A DNA stretch of 64,000 nucleotides from Clostridium chrysemydis (GCF_015234215.1 NZ_JADEKP010000001.1:868001-932000), one strand, 5' to 3'; counted from the first letter of the stretch, positions 8,571 to 18,121 are shown. A program made the numbers and translations. Notes: a model not told the origin generated them from the letters alone.

Positions 8571-10155
8571 GAAGATAAAATTAAGTAGAGAAAAACAAAT
8601 TTTTAGTGTATTTATATTGATATTTAGTTTGCTGTCTGTTAGGCTATATTTTCTGCAAGTTAAACCTGTCGAGAAGGTAACGGCGCAATATAAAAATCAT
8701 CAAACAGAAAATATTAGTGATATAAATTATATGGTATTAGACTCTAAAGGGAAAGATTTATTTAAATATAATAAAGAATATGTACTAGTTATAGATGCAA
8801 AACCTTTTAGTCTTAATAATTACGAAGAAACCTTAGAAGATCTCATGGCTTTAAATTTCATAATGAAAGGTGAAAATATAGATTTTAACTACACAGATGT
8901 TATGAAAAACAAAGGTAAATTGTATTACAAAATATCAGAAAGCACTTTCAATAAAATAAAAAGGCTAAATAATATAAAAGGTATATATACTTATGTTTAT
9001 GATAAGGTTGATAAAAAAGAGGCTTGGTCTACAAGCGGAATGTTATCAAATATAGGACAGAATAAATCAGTGAAAGACTCTTTTGAAGATAAATTATATA
9101 ATGAGCTTAAAAATAACGAATCACCTAAGAAAAATTTCTATTTAGATGATTCAGCAGTATATAATCATGAAGAGGTAGATATAAAAAAAGAAAATAAAAA
9201 TTTAAAACTAACAATAGATAAGGAACTAGATGATAAAGTTAGAAATGTTTTATCAAAAGAAGAATTTTCAAAATATAAAAATGTAGGGGTTATATTATTA
9301 GAATCAAATACAGGAAAAATTAGGTCTATGGTTCAAAAGGATGAGAGTTATGCAAATATCAACTTAGGAATCGAAGGTCAAGGCTTTGAACCAGGTTCAA
9401 TATTTAAGTTAGTAACTTATGCAACTGCTTTGGAAAAAGCTATATTAAGCCCGCAAAACACATATGTTTGTACGGGTGCAGTTTGTAAGAGCGCTCACGG
9501 CAGACTTACAGTAAATGATGCACTTACAATATCATGTAATGATATTTTTGGGATAATAGGTAACGAGATAGGTTATCAAAGTATGGTAGATTATTGCAAA
9601 AGACTTGGTTTGTATGATAGAGTATTAAATTTACAAACTGAAAATAAAAATGAAACTTTAGGTGTTATGCCAAAAGAAGATGATGGTATGAATAATTTTG
9701 CAATCGGGCAGTGTATGACGGTATCTCCACTACAGATAATAGGTGCAGTTAATGCCGTAATTAATAATGGAATATATGTTAAACCATACTTAGTATCTGA
9801 AATAATTGATTCTAATGAAAAAACTCTTAAAGAATTTAAAACAACATCAGAGAAAATTTTTAGTAAAACTACTAGTGAAATAGTTAGAGATGGTATGAAA
9901 GATGTAGTAAAAAAAGGTACTGGTGTTCAAGCTAAAATAGAAGGAATCGAGATAGGTGGAAAAACAGGTTCAAGTACAAGTAGTGATTATACAACCCATT
10001 CTTGGTTTTTAGGGACATTTAATATTAATGGAAGTACTCATACTATGTTAGTATTTATTCCAAATTTAAAAAGTGAAAAAGGTGAGGAAGTAGGAGGAGG
10101 AAATACAGCAGCGCCAATATTTAGAGAGATAGTAAAAGAAATAAATAAAAAATGA
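8569..10155 (+). CDS. Class B penicillin-binding protein (transpeptidase, SpoVD/FtsI-like)
   Basis: A 528-residue peptidoglycan transpeptidase with one N-terminal membrane helix (about residues 10-27), a dimerisation region and a C-terminal transpeptidase domain. The active-site motifs are all present: SIFK (SxxK), SCND (SxN) and GGKTGSS (KTG). There is no PASTA domain. TTG at 8569 is chosen because AGGAGGTG lies directly before it; a longer frame from 8548 would start inside the terminator stem. A role in septum or spore-cortex synthesis is likely, because sigK is close by, but which is not decidable. Confidence 0.88.
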   Translation: MKIKLSREKQIFSVFILIFSLLSVRLYFLQVKPVEKVTAQYKNHQTENISDINYMVLDSKGKDLFKYNKEYVLVIDAKPFSLNNYEETLEDLMALNFIMKGENIDFNYTDVMKNKGKLYYKISESTFNKIKRLNNIKGIYTYVYDKVDKKEAWSTSGMLSNIGQNKSVKDSFEDKLYNELKNNESPKKNFYLDDSAVYNHEEVDIKKENKNLKLTIDKELDDKVRNVLSKEEFSKYKNVGVILLESNTGKIRSMVQKDESYANINLGIEGQGFEPGSIFKLVTYATALEKAILSPQNTYVCTGAVCKSAHGRLTVNDALTISCNDIFGIIGNEIGYQSMVDYCKRLGLYDRVLNLQTENKNETLGVMPKEDDGMNNFAIGQCMTVSPLQIIGAVNAVINNGIYVKPYLVSEIIDSNEKTLKEFKTTSEKIFSKTTSEIVRDGMKDVVKKGTGVQAKIEGIEIGGKTGSSTSSDYTTHSWFLGTFNINGSTHTMLVFIPNLKSEKGEEVGGGNTAAPIFREIVKEINKK

Positions 10156-10180
10156 TGCTAAAATTTTAGCATCATTTTTT
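10151..10180 (+). terminator. Intrinsic terminator after the penicillin-binding protein
   Basis: A perfect 13-bp palindrome (10151-10163 with 10164-10176) overlaps the TGA stop codon and ends in T6. Confidence 0.85.
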
Positions 10181-10263
10181 ACGTTTATTTTATTATTAAG
10201 ACATTTTAGGTTTATTTTAAAGTGATAATATAAAATTATTACGGAAATGATGGGGGAGATTTT

Positions 10264-11022
10264 ATGGATAATATAAGGAATGGGGTTTTGATTTTAACTG
10301 GTTTCGGAACAATTTTAAGTTTGAGTATAAAGTGGGCAAATAATTTAATATTAGAGTCTGTAAGGTCAAAATTAAGAGTTGTACCTTGTAGACAAAGTAC
10401 TTTTGATACGATCTTAAAAGTAATGATATGTATATTGCCAATTACAATGTTTTTTGTAATTATCAATAGTGTTTTTAGGGAAAAATACAATTTTAAAAAC
10501 TATAGTTTCTTACAATTAGTTTTCTTATCTATTATTGTATTTGCAACAATTGTAGAGATAGCAATAGCACAAGATAAAATATTTAAGATTAAAAAGATAT
10601 ATATAGACAAACTTCTATATAATAAATTCGATGATTTAAGTAATAGTGATAAAAAAATAATAAAAACTGGTATAGTTTTTTCAGCACTTTCAGGAAGTAT
10701 ATCAACTATATATACAATAATTGGAATTGCTTATTATATAAGTGATTTTAAAATTACGGAGAATGTTTTTATTTCGCTTGGAATATCTTCTATATTAGCA
10801 GTTTTTAATATGCTCTTATTTATAATTTTTATAAGTACATATACAATATTAAAAGACTTATATAAAGAAGGAATGTACACAATAATTTTAAGACAAGGTA
10901 ATTATAATATTATATGTCCTTTATTTTTAGATATAGATGATTATTATGTATTTAACGAAAATGGAAGGGTTAGATATGTAAAGCAAAGTGAAGTTACTGA
11001 GATAATATTAAGCAAGAAATAA
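10264..11022 (+). CDS. Unknown multi-pass membrane protein
   Basis: 252 residues, not recognised. Hydrophobic segments at about residues 8-22, 54-74, 85-104, 139-162 and 170-194 suggest four or five transmembrane helices. A hydrophilic linker (IKKIYIDKLLYNKFDD...) follows the third, and a C-terminal cytoplasmic tail carries an FNENGRVRYVKQSEV segment that could be a small beta domain. ATG at 10264 has GGGGGAG upstream. It lies between a terminator and sigK. No function can be assigned. Confidence 0.75.
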   Translation: MDNIRNGVLILTGFGTILSLSIKWANNLILESVRSKLRVVPCRQSTFDTILKVMICILPITMFFVIINSVFREKYNFKNYSFLQLVFLSIIVFATIVEIAIAQDKIFKIKKIYIDKLLYNKFDDLSNSDKKIIKTGIVFSALSGSISTIYTIIGIAYYISDFKITENVFISLGISSILAVFNMLLFIIFISTYTILKDLYKEGMYTIILRQGNYNIICPLFLDIDDYYVFNENGRVRYVKQSEVTEIILSKK

Positions 11023-11071
11023 ATCTTTTAAATCAATTTTACTCTTTTAAGAAAGTTTTAAACATTACTAT

Positions 11072-11079
11072 CATAAAAT
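11072..11079 (+). promoter_or_regulatory. Possible sigma-E -10 element before sigK
   Basis: CATAAAAT differs at one position from a CATACAAT-type sigma-E -10 and lies 28 bp before the sigK start. No convincing -35 is seen, so this is a weak call. Confidence 0.25.
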
Positions 11080-11106
11080 AATATTAGCAATTATAGGAGG
11101 AGTAAA

Positions 11107-11808
11107 GTGATAGTTTTATCAAACTTTATAGAATTATTGTGTAATACTGTATTTTTGACAGGATATATATCAAGTAACAATACATTCCCAACCCCTCTAG
11201 ATGAAAAAGAAGAAGAAATGTATTTAAGAAAGTTAAAAGAGGGGGATAAAAAAGCAAAAAGCATTTTGATTGAAAGAAATTTAAGACTAGTTGCACATAT
11301 AGTTAAAAAGTACTCGTTTCCTAACAAAGATGTAGATGAATTAATATCTATAGGCACAGTGGGTTTAATAAAAGCTATAGATTCCTTTAATGTTGATAAA
11401 GGTACAAGACTAGCAACGTATGCATCTAGATGCATAGAAAATGAAATTCTGATGCTATTTAGAAACAATAAAAAACAAAAAGGTGAAGTATATCTACAAG
11501 ACCCAATTGGAGTTGATAAAGAAGGTAATGAAATATGTTTAATAGATGTATTAAGTAGTGATAAAGATTCTGTATTAGAAAAGGTTGAGAGTAATCTCGA
11601 AATAAAAGCACTATACGAAAAAATGGGGGAGATACTTACAAAAAGAGAACACGATATTTTAATAATGAGGTATGGTTTAAGAGACGGAAAGTGCAAAACT
11701 CAAAGAGAAATTGCAACTCAATTAGATATATCTAGATCCTATGTTTCTCGCATAGAAAAGAAAGCCTTAAAAAAGTTACAGAAAGTACTATATAGTAAAA
11801 AAATATAA
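11107..11808 (+). CDS. sigK: RNA polymerase sporulation sigma factor SigK (pro-form)
   Basis: A 233-residue sigma-70 factor. A hydrophobic N-terminal pro-sequence of about 20 residues (FIELLCNTVFLTGYISS) precedes the conserved ERNLRLVAHIVKKY, DELISIGTVGLIKAID and [15 protein letters not shown] of region 2. Region 4 ends in a helix-turn-helix (QREIATQLDISRSYVSRIEKKALKKL). SigK directs late mother-cell transcription after removal of the pro-sequence. The gene starts with GTG behind AGGAGG. It is contiguous: no skin-type element interrupts it. Confidence 0.95.
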   Translation: MIVLSNFIELLCNTVFLTGYISSNNTFPTPLDEKEEEMYLRKLKEGDKKAKSILIERNLRLVAHIVKKYSFPNKDVDELISIGTVGLIKAIDSFNVDKGTRLATYASRCIENEILMLFRNNKKQKGEVYLQDPIGVDKEGNEICLIDVLSSDKDSVLEKVESNLEIKALYEKMGEILTKREHDILIMRYGLRDGKCKTQREIATQLDISRSYVSRIEKKALKKLQKVLYSKKI

Positions 11809-11817
11809 TAAACATAT

Positions 11818-11847
11818 AAAGGATTCTAAATTTAGAATCCTTTTTTT
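11818..11847 (+). terminator. Intrinsic terminator after sigK
   Basis: A perfect 13-bp inverted repeat (11818-11830 with 11831-11843) runs into a T run to 11847. It also lies just beyond the 3' end of the convergent gene at 11864. Confidence 0.85.
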
Positions 11848-11863
11848 GTATACTATTTATAAA

Positions 11864-12349
11864 TTATTTACAGTTAAGTTTTAAAATAAATCGAATGTTA
11901 TGGCTTTCATCCCAAAAGGAGTCTACTATATATCCATATATTCCGGGCTCTTTAGGTGTTGTAAATGTATTGTTTGAAAGTTTGACTTCTTGATTATTTT
12001 CGTTTGAAAGGGACTTTTGATTGATTAAATAAACTTTAAATAGCTTAATATCTTTATCATAAGATAAATTTAGCTTAATTTTGGTATTAACAGAAATGTT
12101 ATGTTCATTAATTCCAGCTAATTTCTCTGAATCATAAGTTCCTAAATCAAAGCTATTTCCACCTTTTCCGTTAGATGAATCAAACCAATTACCACCATTT
12201 GTATCTGCACTAAATTTGATATTATCATTTTGCGCACTAACTTCGAGAGTGGGGGGAGTATGTGGAAAATTAGACCTAAAAGATAAAAATATTAAGAAAA
12301 TAGATATTACTGAGATAAAGACAATAATTAGAACAGAATATTTTTTCAT
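11864..12349 (-). CDS. Unknown exported or membrane-anchored protein
   Basis: 161 residues on the minus strand. An N-terminal transmembrane or signal segment (residues 4-25, VLIIVFISVISIFLIFL) is followed by an extracytoplasmic domain. That domain has a Gly/Asn-rich stretch (DTNGGNWFDSSNGKGGNSF) and a C-terminal all-beta pattern (FTTPKEPGIYGYIVDSFW) that resembles an immunoglobulin-like fold. There is no lipobox cysteine. ATG at 12349 has AGGAGG 7 bases upstream; the frame could also open at GTG 12355. It is one of only two minus-strand genes in the window. Function unknown. Confidence 0.7.
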   Translation of the reverse strand: MKKYSVLIIVFISVISIFLIFLSFRSNFPHTPPTLEVSAQNDNIKFSADTNGGNWFDSSNGKGGNSFDLGTYDSEKLAGINEHNISVNTKIKLNLSYDKDIKLFKVYLINQKSLSNENNQEVKLSNNTFTTPKEPGIYGYIVDSFWDESHNIRFILKLNCK

Positions 12350-12525
12350 AAGCACCTCCTAATATTACATATTATAGCATATTATTAAAATTATATAATA
12401 ATATGGAGATATAAAGGCGGATTTCAGTATGGTTTTAAAATTGTAAATTAGCTAGTTAAAAAATATAGTATTTATATTCTGCATTAAATAGTATAATTAA
12501 CTTATACTTATTTTTTGGAGGAATT

Positions 12526-13164
12526 ATGGATAAAAGTTTAAAAATAGAAATTATATAGATTGCTAAAAGGGAATTGAAGGATAATGATAAATCACATGAT
12601 ATATATCACGCTTTAAGAGTTTTAAAGAATGCTGAATTAATTGCAAAAACGGAAAATTGTGATTTAGATATATTAATACCTGCGGCTATATTTCACGATG
12701 TGATTTGTTATCCTAAAAATTCTAAAAAATCTAAATTATCTTCAATCGAAAGTGCAAATAGAGCTGTAGAAATTCTTAAAAGCATAGATAGTTATCCTAA
12801 AGAAAAATTAGTGTTTGTATATGATGCAATCAAGGAGTGTTCTTTTAGAGGTAAAATAAAAGGAAAATCAATAGAGTCTAAAATTTTACAAGATTCAGAT
12901 AGACTAGAGGCAACAGGAACAATAGCAATTATGAGAACATTTGCTTCAGCTGGAAGTATGGATAGTTACCTTTATAATTTTGAAGATCCTTTTTGTGAGA
13001 ATAGGGAGCCAGATAGTTTGAATTATGCATTAGATTTATTTTTTAATAGATTATTAATAGTAAAGGATAAAATGAACACTCAAACTGCAAAAAATATTGC
13101 AGATAAAAGGAGTGGTGTCTTAAATGAATTTATAAATTCATTTAAAGAAGAAATTGTTTACTAA
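12526..13164 (+). pseudogene. HD-domain phosphohydrolase gene interrupted by an in-frame TAG
   Basis: ATG at 12526 stands 4 bases after a perfect GGAGG and is in frame with the rest, but codon 11 is TAG (12556-12558). Beyond it the frame is open for 202 codons and encodes an HD-superfamily protein: SHDIYHALRVLKNAE, then AAIFHDVICYP with the HD pair, then LQDSDRLEATG with a third metal ligand. Without the stop the product would be about 212 residues, the usual size for YedJ-like HD proteins. Restart at TTG 12574 would yield 196 residues, but AGGG is only 2-3 bases upstream. It could instead be a sequencing error. Confidence 0.75.
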
Positions 13165-13184
13165 ATTAAGAATTAGTAAACAAT
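13153..13184 (+). other. Hairpin at the end of the HD-domain gene
   Basis: ATTGTTTACTAA (13153-13164) pairs perfectly with TTAGTAAACAAT (13173-13184) around an 8-nt loop and overlaps the stop codon. No T run follows, so it is at best a weak terminator. Confidence 0.5.
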
Positions 13185-13294
13185 ATATAATAGAGATTAT
13201 ACTTATAAATTAATAATTAACTATTAGTTTAAAACGAGTTTTTAGTTCTATGATGTAATATAATTTATTTAAGAAGTTAAAGGAGTGAATTATA

Positions 13295-13704
13295 ATGAAT
13301 GATAGTATAATTTATTATAAAAGTATGATTAACTCATTAGAAAATGATACTACAAAAAAGGAACATTTACTTGTTAAAGAAGCTGTTAGTTTAGGGTTTA
13401 CTGTAGAAAATAGCATTTATTATTTTAAATCTTTTAAAAATAACATTAGACTTTATGTGTTTTCTTAAAAAAATTAATAGAAATAAAAAATATACAAAGT
13501 GATAATGTAGAAGAGATTGAAGTGAATTTCTACGACTTAAAAAAAATAACTAATGTTAATTATAGAAAAGATAGATTTTATTTTAGAAGACTAAATTTTA
13601 CCATAGGAGATAGAGTTTTTCAATTTGTGCCTTTAGAGGATTATGAAGAATTCAAAGAAACTTATTCATCTATGCTAAAAAGTTTTGTTTGCAAAATTAT
13701 ATAA
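13295..13704 (+). pseudogene. Small unknown gene split by a probable one-base deletion
   Basis: ATG at 13295 has a good AAAGGAG site and opens a 57-codon frame ending at TAA 13466-13468. The neighbouring frame is open from 13450 to the stop at 13702-13704 and has only a GTG (13522) with no ribosome site. Adding one T to the T4 run at 13460-13463 would join the two frames into one 136-residue protein reading ...LYVFFLKKLIEIKN... The joined product is unrecognised: charged N-terminal helices, then FYFRRLNFTIGDRVFQFVPL and an acidic amphipathic end. It could also be two small genes. Confidence 0.5.
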
Positions 13705-13923
13705 TTAGAAAAACTAAGATATATTTATTTGAATATCGTATATGAGGAGATTAATTTAAATTTGTATTTATAGTTTATTCTATTAACAATTACAAAATAG
13801 AAAAAATTATATATAAAAGATTAATAATTCAAAACTATATTGTAAAAATGAGATATAGTGTGGTAAAATAAAGTCAAACTTTACATATTATTATTTGAGA
13901 GTTATAAAGGGAGGCGGATTTAT

Positions 13924-14340
13924 ATGAGTAACAAAAAAATCTTAGTGCCTGTTGATGCAACGCAAGAAAGTTTAATATCAATTAATCACTTAAAGAAAAA
14001 TTATAAGTCTGATGAAGTTGAAGTTATACTACTTTACGTAGGAGAGGCAGCATTTGTTAATGGGATGTATGTTCCTTTAAAAGTTACAGACAATAAAAAA
14101 ATGGGTAAAAATATTCTAAAAAGAGCATCTGATCTTTTAGAAGGTTATGATGTAAAAGAAGAATTATTATTTGGTAAAGCAGGAGACGAAATTTTAGTAT
14201 GTGCAGATAAATATGAAGTTGATGAGATTATTATGGCTAAAAATACTAAAAAGAAGTTTACTCTAATTGTAGGATCAGTAACAGCTCATGTTGCTAGAAA
14301 AACAAATTGTGTTCTTACAATTGTTCCTGAACAAAGATAG
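13924..14340 (+). CDS. Universal stress protein (UspA family)
   Basis: A 138-residue single-domain Usp. KKILVPVDATQESLISINHL is the first strand and Asp-containing nucleotide loop, and VDEIIMAKNTKK...IVGSVTAHVARKTNCVLTIVP is the C-terminal region. There GSVTAHV corresponds to the GxxGxS/T phosphate-binding part and is only partly conserved, so ATP binding is uncertain. It has its own hairpin terminator and seems to be a single gene. The 220 bp before it (13705-13923) hold no frame or structure that I can identify. Confidence 0.85.
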   Translation: MSNKKILVPVDATQESLISINHLKKNYKSDEVEVILLYVGEAAFVNGMYVPLKVTDNKKMGKNILKRASDLLEGYDVKEELLFGKAGDEILVCADKYEVDEIIMAKNTKKKFTLIVGSVTAHVARKTNCVLTIVPEQR

Positions 14341-14348
14341 ATATAATG

Positions 14349-14374
14349 GGACTGAGTAATTTAGCTCAGTCTTT
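14349..14374 (+). terminator. Terminator after the universal stress gene
   Basis: GACTGAG (14350-14356) pairs with CTCAGTC (14365-14371), followed by TTTATTTTA. Confidence 0.65.
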
Positions 14375-14489
14375 ATTTTATACATAAGATAAAAATATAA
14401 TAACTTAAAAAGAGGAATTTAGTAAAAAAACTAGAATATTTTGTATGTAGGTTATTAAAAATGGACGAAAGATTGATGGAGGTTAGAAA

Positions 14490-15545
14490 ATGTATATTTT
14501 AGACGAATTATTAGCTAAAACTGTTGAATTAGGGGCTTCGGATTTGCATTTAACAGTTGGAATTCCGCCTACAGTAAGACTAAACGGTAAATTGATGCCT
14601 TTAGGTGATGAGAAATTAACTCAACCTATTATAGAAGGATTTGCTGAAGATATACTTGGGAAAAAATTTGAAGAATACAATCAAATTGGAGAAGCAGATA
14701 CATCATACTCAAAAAAAGGTGTAGGAAGATTTAGGGTAAATGTTTTTAAACAAAGAAATAGTGATGCTATAGCACTTAGAGTTATATCATTAAAAGTTCC
14801 AACTTTAGATCAGCTAAAACACCCAAATATAGTAAAGGAATTAGTTACTAAACAAAGAGGTTTAGTTCTAGTTACGGGACCTACAGGGAGTGGTAAAAGT
14901 ACAACTTTAGCGGCTATGATAAATGAAATTAATACAACAAGAAATGCTCATATAATTACTTTAGAAGATCCTATTGAATATTTACATAAGCATAAAAATT
15001 GTATTATTAATCAAAGAGAGATTGGTAAAGATAGTAAAAGTTATGCAAATGCATTAAGAGCAATCTTAAGAGAAGATCCAGATGTAATACTTGTTGGAGA
15101 GATGAGAGACTTAGAAACTATTTCTATAGCTATAACTGCTGCTGAAACGGGGCATCTTGTATTTTCAACACTTCATACAATTGGAGCTGCAAAAACAATA
15201 GATAGAATAATAGACGTATTTCCACCTCACCAACAGCAACAAATAAAAGTTCAATTAGCATCTGTACTTCAAGGGATAATATCTCAACAACTAGTACCTA
15301 CGGCTGATGGAAAAGGAAGAGCTGCTGCACTTGAAACTATGGTAATTACGCCTGGAATTCAAAACCAAATAAGAGAGGGAAAGACTCATCAGATAGAATC
15401 TGCTATACAAACAGGTAGTAAATATGGAATGAAAACTATGGATATGTCTTTAGCTGAACTTTATAGAAATGGTGTTATTACATCTGATATAGCTGCTAGC
15501 TATGCAGTAGATAAAGAAATTCTAAAAAGACTTATGATGATGTAG
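14490..15545 (+). CDS. pilT: Type IV pilus retraction ATPase PilT
   Basis: A 351-residue secretion ATPase with an N-terminal PAS-like domain (GASDLHLTVGIPPTVRLNG). Walker A is GPTGSGKSTT (about residues 130-139), the Asp box is LEDPIE, Walker B is DPDVILVGEMRD and the His box is HLVFSTLHT. The C-terminal AIRN-like region is less obvious. PilT depolymerises type IV pili and drives twitching. It is separate from the pilus operon at 38-43 kb and has its own terminator, so it forms its own unit ahead of ftsA-ftsZ. Confidence 0.95.
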   Translation: MYILDELLAKTVELGASDLHLTVGIPPTVRLNGKLMPLGDEKLTQPIIEGFAEDILGKKFEEYNQIGEADTSYSKKGVGRFRVNVFKQRNSDAIALRVISLKVPTLDQLKHPNIVKELVTKQRGLVLVTGPTGSGKSTTLAAMINEINTTRNAHIITLEDPIEYLHKHKNCIINQREIGKDSKSYANALRAILREDPDVILVGEMRDLETISIAITAAETGHLVFSTLHTIGAAKTIDRIIDVFPPHQQQQIKVQLASVLQGIISQQLVPTADGKGRAAALETMVITPGIQNQIREGKTHQIESAIQTGSKYGMKTMDMSLAELYRNGVITSDIAASYAVDKEILKRLMMM

Positions 15546-15556
15546 TTTACTTAAAG

Positions 15557-15593
15557 CACACAAGTGATATAATATTATTTGTGTGTTTTTTTT
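15557..15593 (+). terminator. Intrinsic terminator after pilT
   Basis: CACACAA (15557-15563) pairs with TTGTGTG (15579-15585) and is followed by T8. Confidence 0.75.
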
Positions 15594-15681
15594 ATTATCA
15601 TAAGAAAAATAAAAGGATTTTGAAGAAATATGTTGAATACATAAAATAGAGACTACACTGACAGAGGAGGGAAGACTTTAA

Positions 15682-16968
15682 ATGCAAGAATTCTTAATTA
15701 CAGCAGTTGATATAGGAACAAAAAATATTTCAGCATCTTGTGGAGAATACAAAAATGGAGAAGAAGTTGAGATAATAGGAAGTTCTTGTGTTGAATCTGC
15801 TGGAATCGAAAGAGGCAAATTAATCGATAAAGAAAAGTGTAAAGTACAGTTTTTAAATGCACTAAAAAAACTAGAGGAAGAAAATCATGTTGATATAAGT
15901 AGTGTTTATGTTGGTATTTCTGCAAATAATTATAGATTTGAAGAAGTAAGTAACAATATCAATGTTGAAGGAATTATATCAAAAGATAACATAATAGATG
16001 TAATAAAAAAATGTAAAAGGAATATTAACATTGAAAAACATGAACGTATTTGTGATATAATTATAAATTATTACAAAGTAGATGATAAAATAACTTATAA
16101 TATTCCAGAAGGATTACAGTGCTATAAACTTGAAGTTAACATAACTATTTCTATTATGGATAGAAAAGTTATAGAGAATTACAAATATCTTTGTGAAGAT
16201 ACAAAGTATTATATAGAAGACTTTATAGTTAATGGACCTTCATTAAAAAACATATTTTTAAATGGGAACAGAAGAGGCACAAAATTCATAATTGGAATGG
16301 GTGCAGCTCTTACTGAAGTAGTAAAATTCCAAAATGGTAAAGTTACAAGCGTTATAGATATTCCTCTAGGTGGAGATGATATCACTAGTGATATTTCTAT
16401 TTGTGCAAACCTAAAAAAAGAAGATGCAGAAGAATTAAAATGCCAAAATAGCAAAAATCTTTCTCAGTTTGAAGTTTGCAAAAATGAAGAAAAAGAATTA
16501 AAGGTTAATAGTGGATCAATACATAAGGAATTATTTTACAAAGTTTGTAACGCAAGAATTGAAGAAATTCTTAAATATGTTAAAAATGAGTTAAAAAAGG
16601 CTAGTCATTTTACGGAAAGTTGTAGTATAATTTTATATGGAGAATCTTTAACTAATTTTGATAAAGCCCAAGTGTTAGTTAGAGAAATTATTGGAACAAA
16701 TGCTCAAATCATAACAAAAGATGATTTTGGTATGGATAATTTCAACGACTTAACATCTTTAGCAATTGTTAAAGAAATTCACGATAAAGTCGAATTATTA
16801 TATAAAAATTCTTCAGAGGTTATTGAGGAATTTAAAAAAATAGAATCAAATTATCAATCTAATGAAGAAGTAATTGATAATAAAGAAGTAGTAATTGAAG
16901 TAGAAGAGAAAGAAAGTAAAAAGAGTATTGTTGGGAAATTAAGAAGTTTTCTAGGGGATATTTTCTAA
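15682..16968 (+). CDS. ftsA: Divergent FtsA-like cell division protein
   Basis: A 428-residue actin/Hsp70-fold ATPase placed 13 bp before ftsZ. The first phosphate loop is [11 protein letters not shown], and [17 protein letters not shown] and [11 protein letters not shown] match the internal FtsA nucleotide-binding elements. The C terminus [14 protein letters not shown] is an amphipathic helix of the kind that ties FtsA to the membrane, linked through an acidic spacer. Sequence identity to classical FtsA appears low. By family it should anchor FtsZ filaments and recruit the divisome. Confidence 0.85.
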   Translation: MQEFLITAVDIGTKNISASCGEYKNGEEVEIIGSSCVESAGIERGKLIDKEKCKVQFLNALKKLEEENHVDISSVYVGISANNYRFEEVSNNINVEGIISKDNIIDVIKKCKRNINIEKHERICDIIINYYKVDDKITYNIPEGLQCYKLEVNITISIMDRKVIENYKYLCEDTKYYIEDFIVNGPSLKNIFLNGNRRGTKFIIGMGAALTEVVKFQNGKVTSVIDIPLGGDDITSDISICANLKKEDAEELKCQNSKNLSQFEVCKNEEKELKVNSGSIHKELFYKVCNARIEEILKYVKNELKKASHFTESCSIILYGESLTNFDKAQVLVREIIGTNAQIITKDDFGMDNFNDLTSLAIVKEIHDKVELLYKNSSEVIEEFKKIESNYQSNEEVIDNKEVVIEVEEKESKKSIVGKLRSFLGDIF

Positions 16969-16981
16969 AGGAGGAGTAATT

Positions 16982-18121
16982 TTGTTAGATTTTGAAGTTG
17001 ATATGCAAGAATTAACTAATATAAAAGTAATCGGTTGTGGAGGAGCAGGAAGCAATGCAGTAAACCGAATGATAGTAGAAGGATTAAAAAACGTTGAGTT
17101 TATTGCTATAAATACTGATAAGCAAGCTTTAATGCTTTCACATGCCAATCAAAAAATTCAAATTGGAGAAAAGCTTACTAAAGGACTTGGCGCTGGAGCA
17201 AATCCTGAAATAGGTCAAAAGGCTGCAGAAGAGAGTAGAGAAGAGATTACAGCGGCTATTAAAGGCGCAAATATGGTCTTTATAACAGCTGGAATGGGTG
17301 GAGGAACAGGAACAGGTTCTGCACCAGTAGTTGCAGAAATTGCAAAATCATTAGATATTCTTACTGTCGGAGTAGTTACAAAACCTTTCCCATTTGAAGG
17401 AAAAAGAAGAATGAGACATGCCGAAATGGGTATAGCAAATCTTAAAGCAGCTGTTGACACATTAGTAATAATACCAAACGAAAGATTATTATTAATGGCA
17501 GATAAAAAGACAACACTTTTAGATTCATTTAAATTAGCAGATGATGTATTAAGACAAGGTGTACAAGCTATATCAGACCTTATTACTATACCAGGTGTTG
17601 TTAATGCAGACTTTGCTGACATAAAAGCTGTTATGTTAGATAAAGGATTAGCACATATGGGTGTTGGTCACGGTACAGGAGATAATAGAGCGGCTGATGC
17701 TGTAAGAGAAGCTATTTCTTCACCATTATTAGAAACATCTATTGAAGGAGCTACAGGAGTTATATTAAACTTTACCGGTGGTGCAGACCTTGGAGCATTA
17801 GAAGTTTATGAAGCAGCTGATGTAGTAAGAGAATCAGTAGATGCAGATGCAAATATAATTTTTGGTGCTGTAATTGATGAGAACTTAAATGATGAAATAA
17901 GAATCACTGTAATTGCAACAGGGTTTGAAGAAGATATGATTTTACAAGACAAACCTCAGGTGGTTATTAAAAAGCCTGTTGAAACTAAAAAAGTAGTTGA
18001 AAATGTTGTAGAGGAAGTAGTTGAAGAAGTAGCAACAACTACAACTGAAAATGAAGAAAAATCTTCATATAATGATGAGGATTTATCAATTCCAACATTC
18101 TTAAGAAGAAGAAAAAATTAA
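16982..18121 (+). CDS. ftsZ: Cell division GTPase FtsZ
   Basis: A 379-residue tubulin homologue with [13 protein letters not shown] near the start, the GTP-binding signature [10 protein letters not shown] at about residues 106-115, the T7 loop [11 protein letters not shown], an acidic variable linker and the C-terminal interaction peptide [10 protein letters not shown]. FtsZ forms the division ring. The start is TTG at 16982, with AAGGAGGAG overlapping the ftsA stop. A strong terminator follows. Confidence 0.98.
   Translation: MLDFEVDMQELTNIKVIGCGGAGSNAVNRMIVEGLKNVEFIAINTDKQALMLSHANQKIQIGEKLTKGLGAGANPEIGQKAAEESREEITAAIKGANMVFITAGMGGGTGTGSAPVVAEIAKSLDILTVGVVTKPFPFEGKRRMRHAEMGIANLKAAVDTLVIIPNERLLLMADKKTTLLDSFKLADDVLRQGVQAISDLITIPGVVNADFADIKAVMLDKGLAHMGVGHGTGDNRAADAVREAISSPLLETSIEGATGVILNFTGGADLGALEVYEAADVVRESVDADANIIFGAVIDENLNDEIRITVIATGFEEDMILQDKPQVVIKKPVETKKVVENVVEEVVEEVATTTTENEEKSSYNDEDLSIPTFLRRRKN

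Noticed and set aside
11091-11696. 201-codon minus-strand frame across sigK
   Set aside because: It is antisense to the clearly conserved sigK coding sequence and has no initiation signal.
11107-11808. Possible skin-type element in sigK
   Set aside because: The gene is contiguous and complete, with regions 2 to 4 in one frame.
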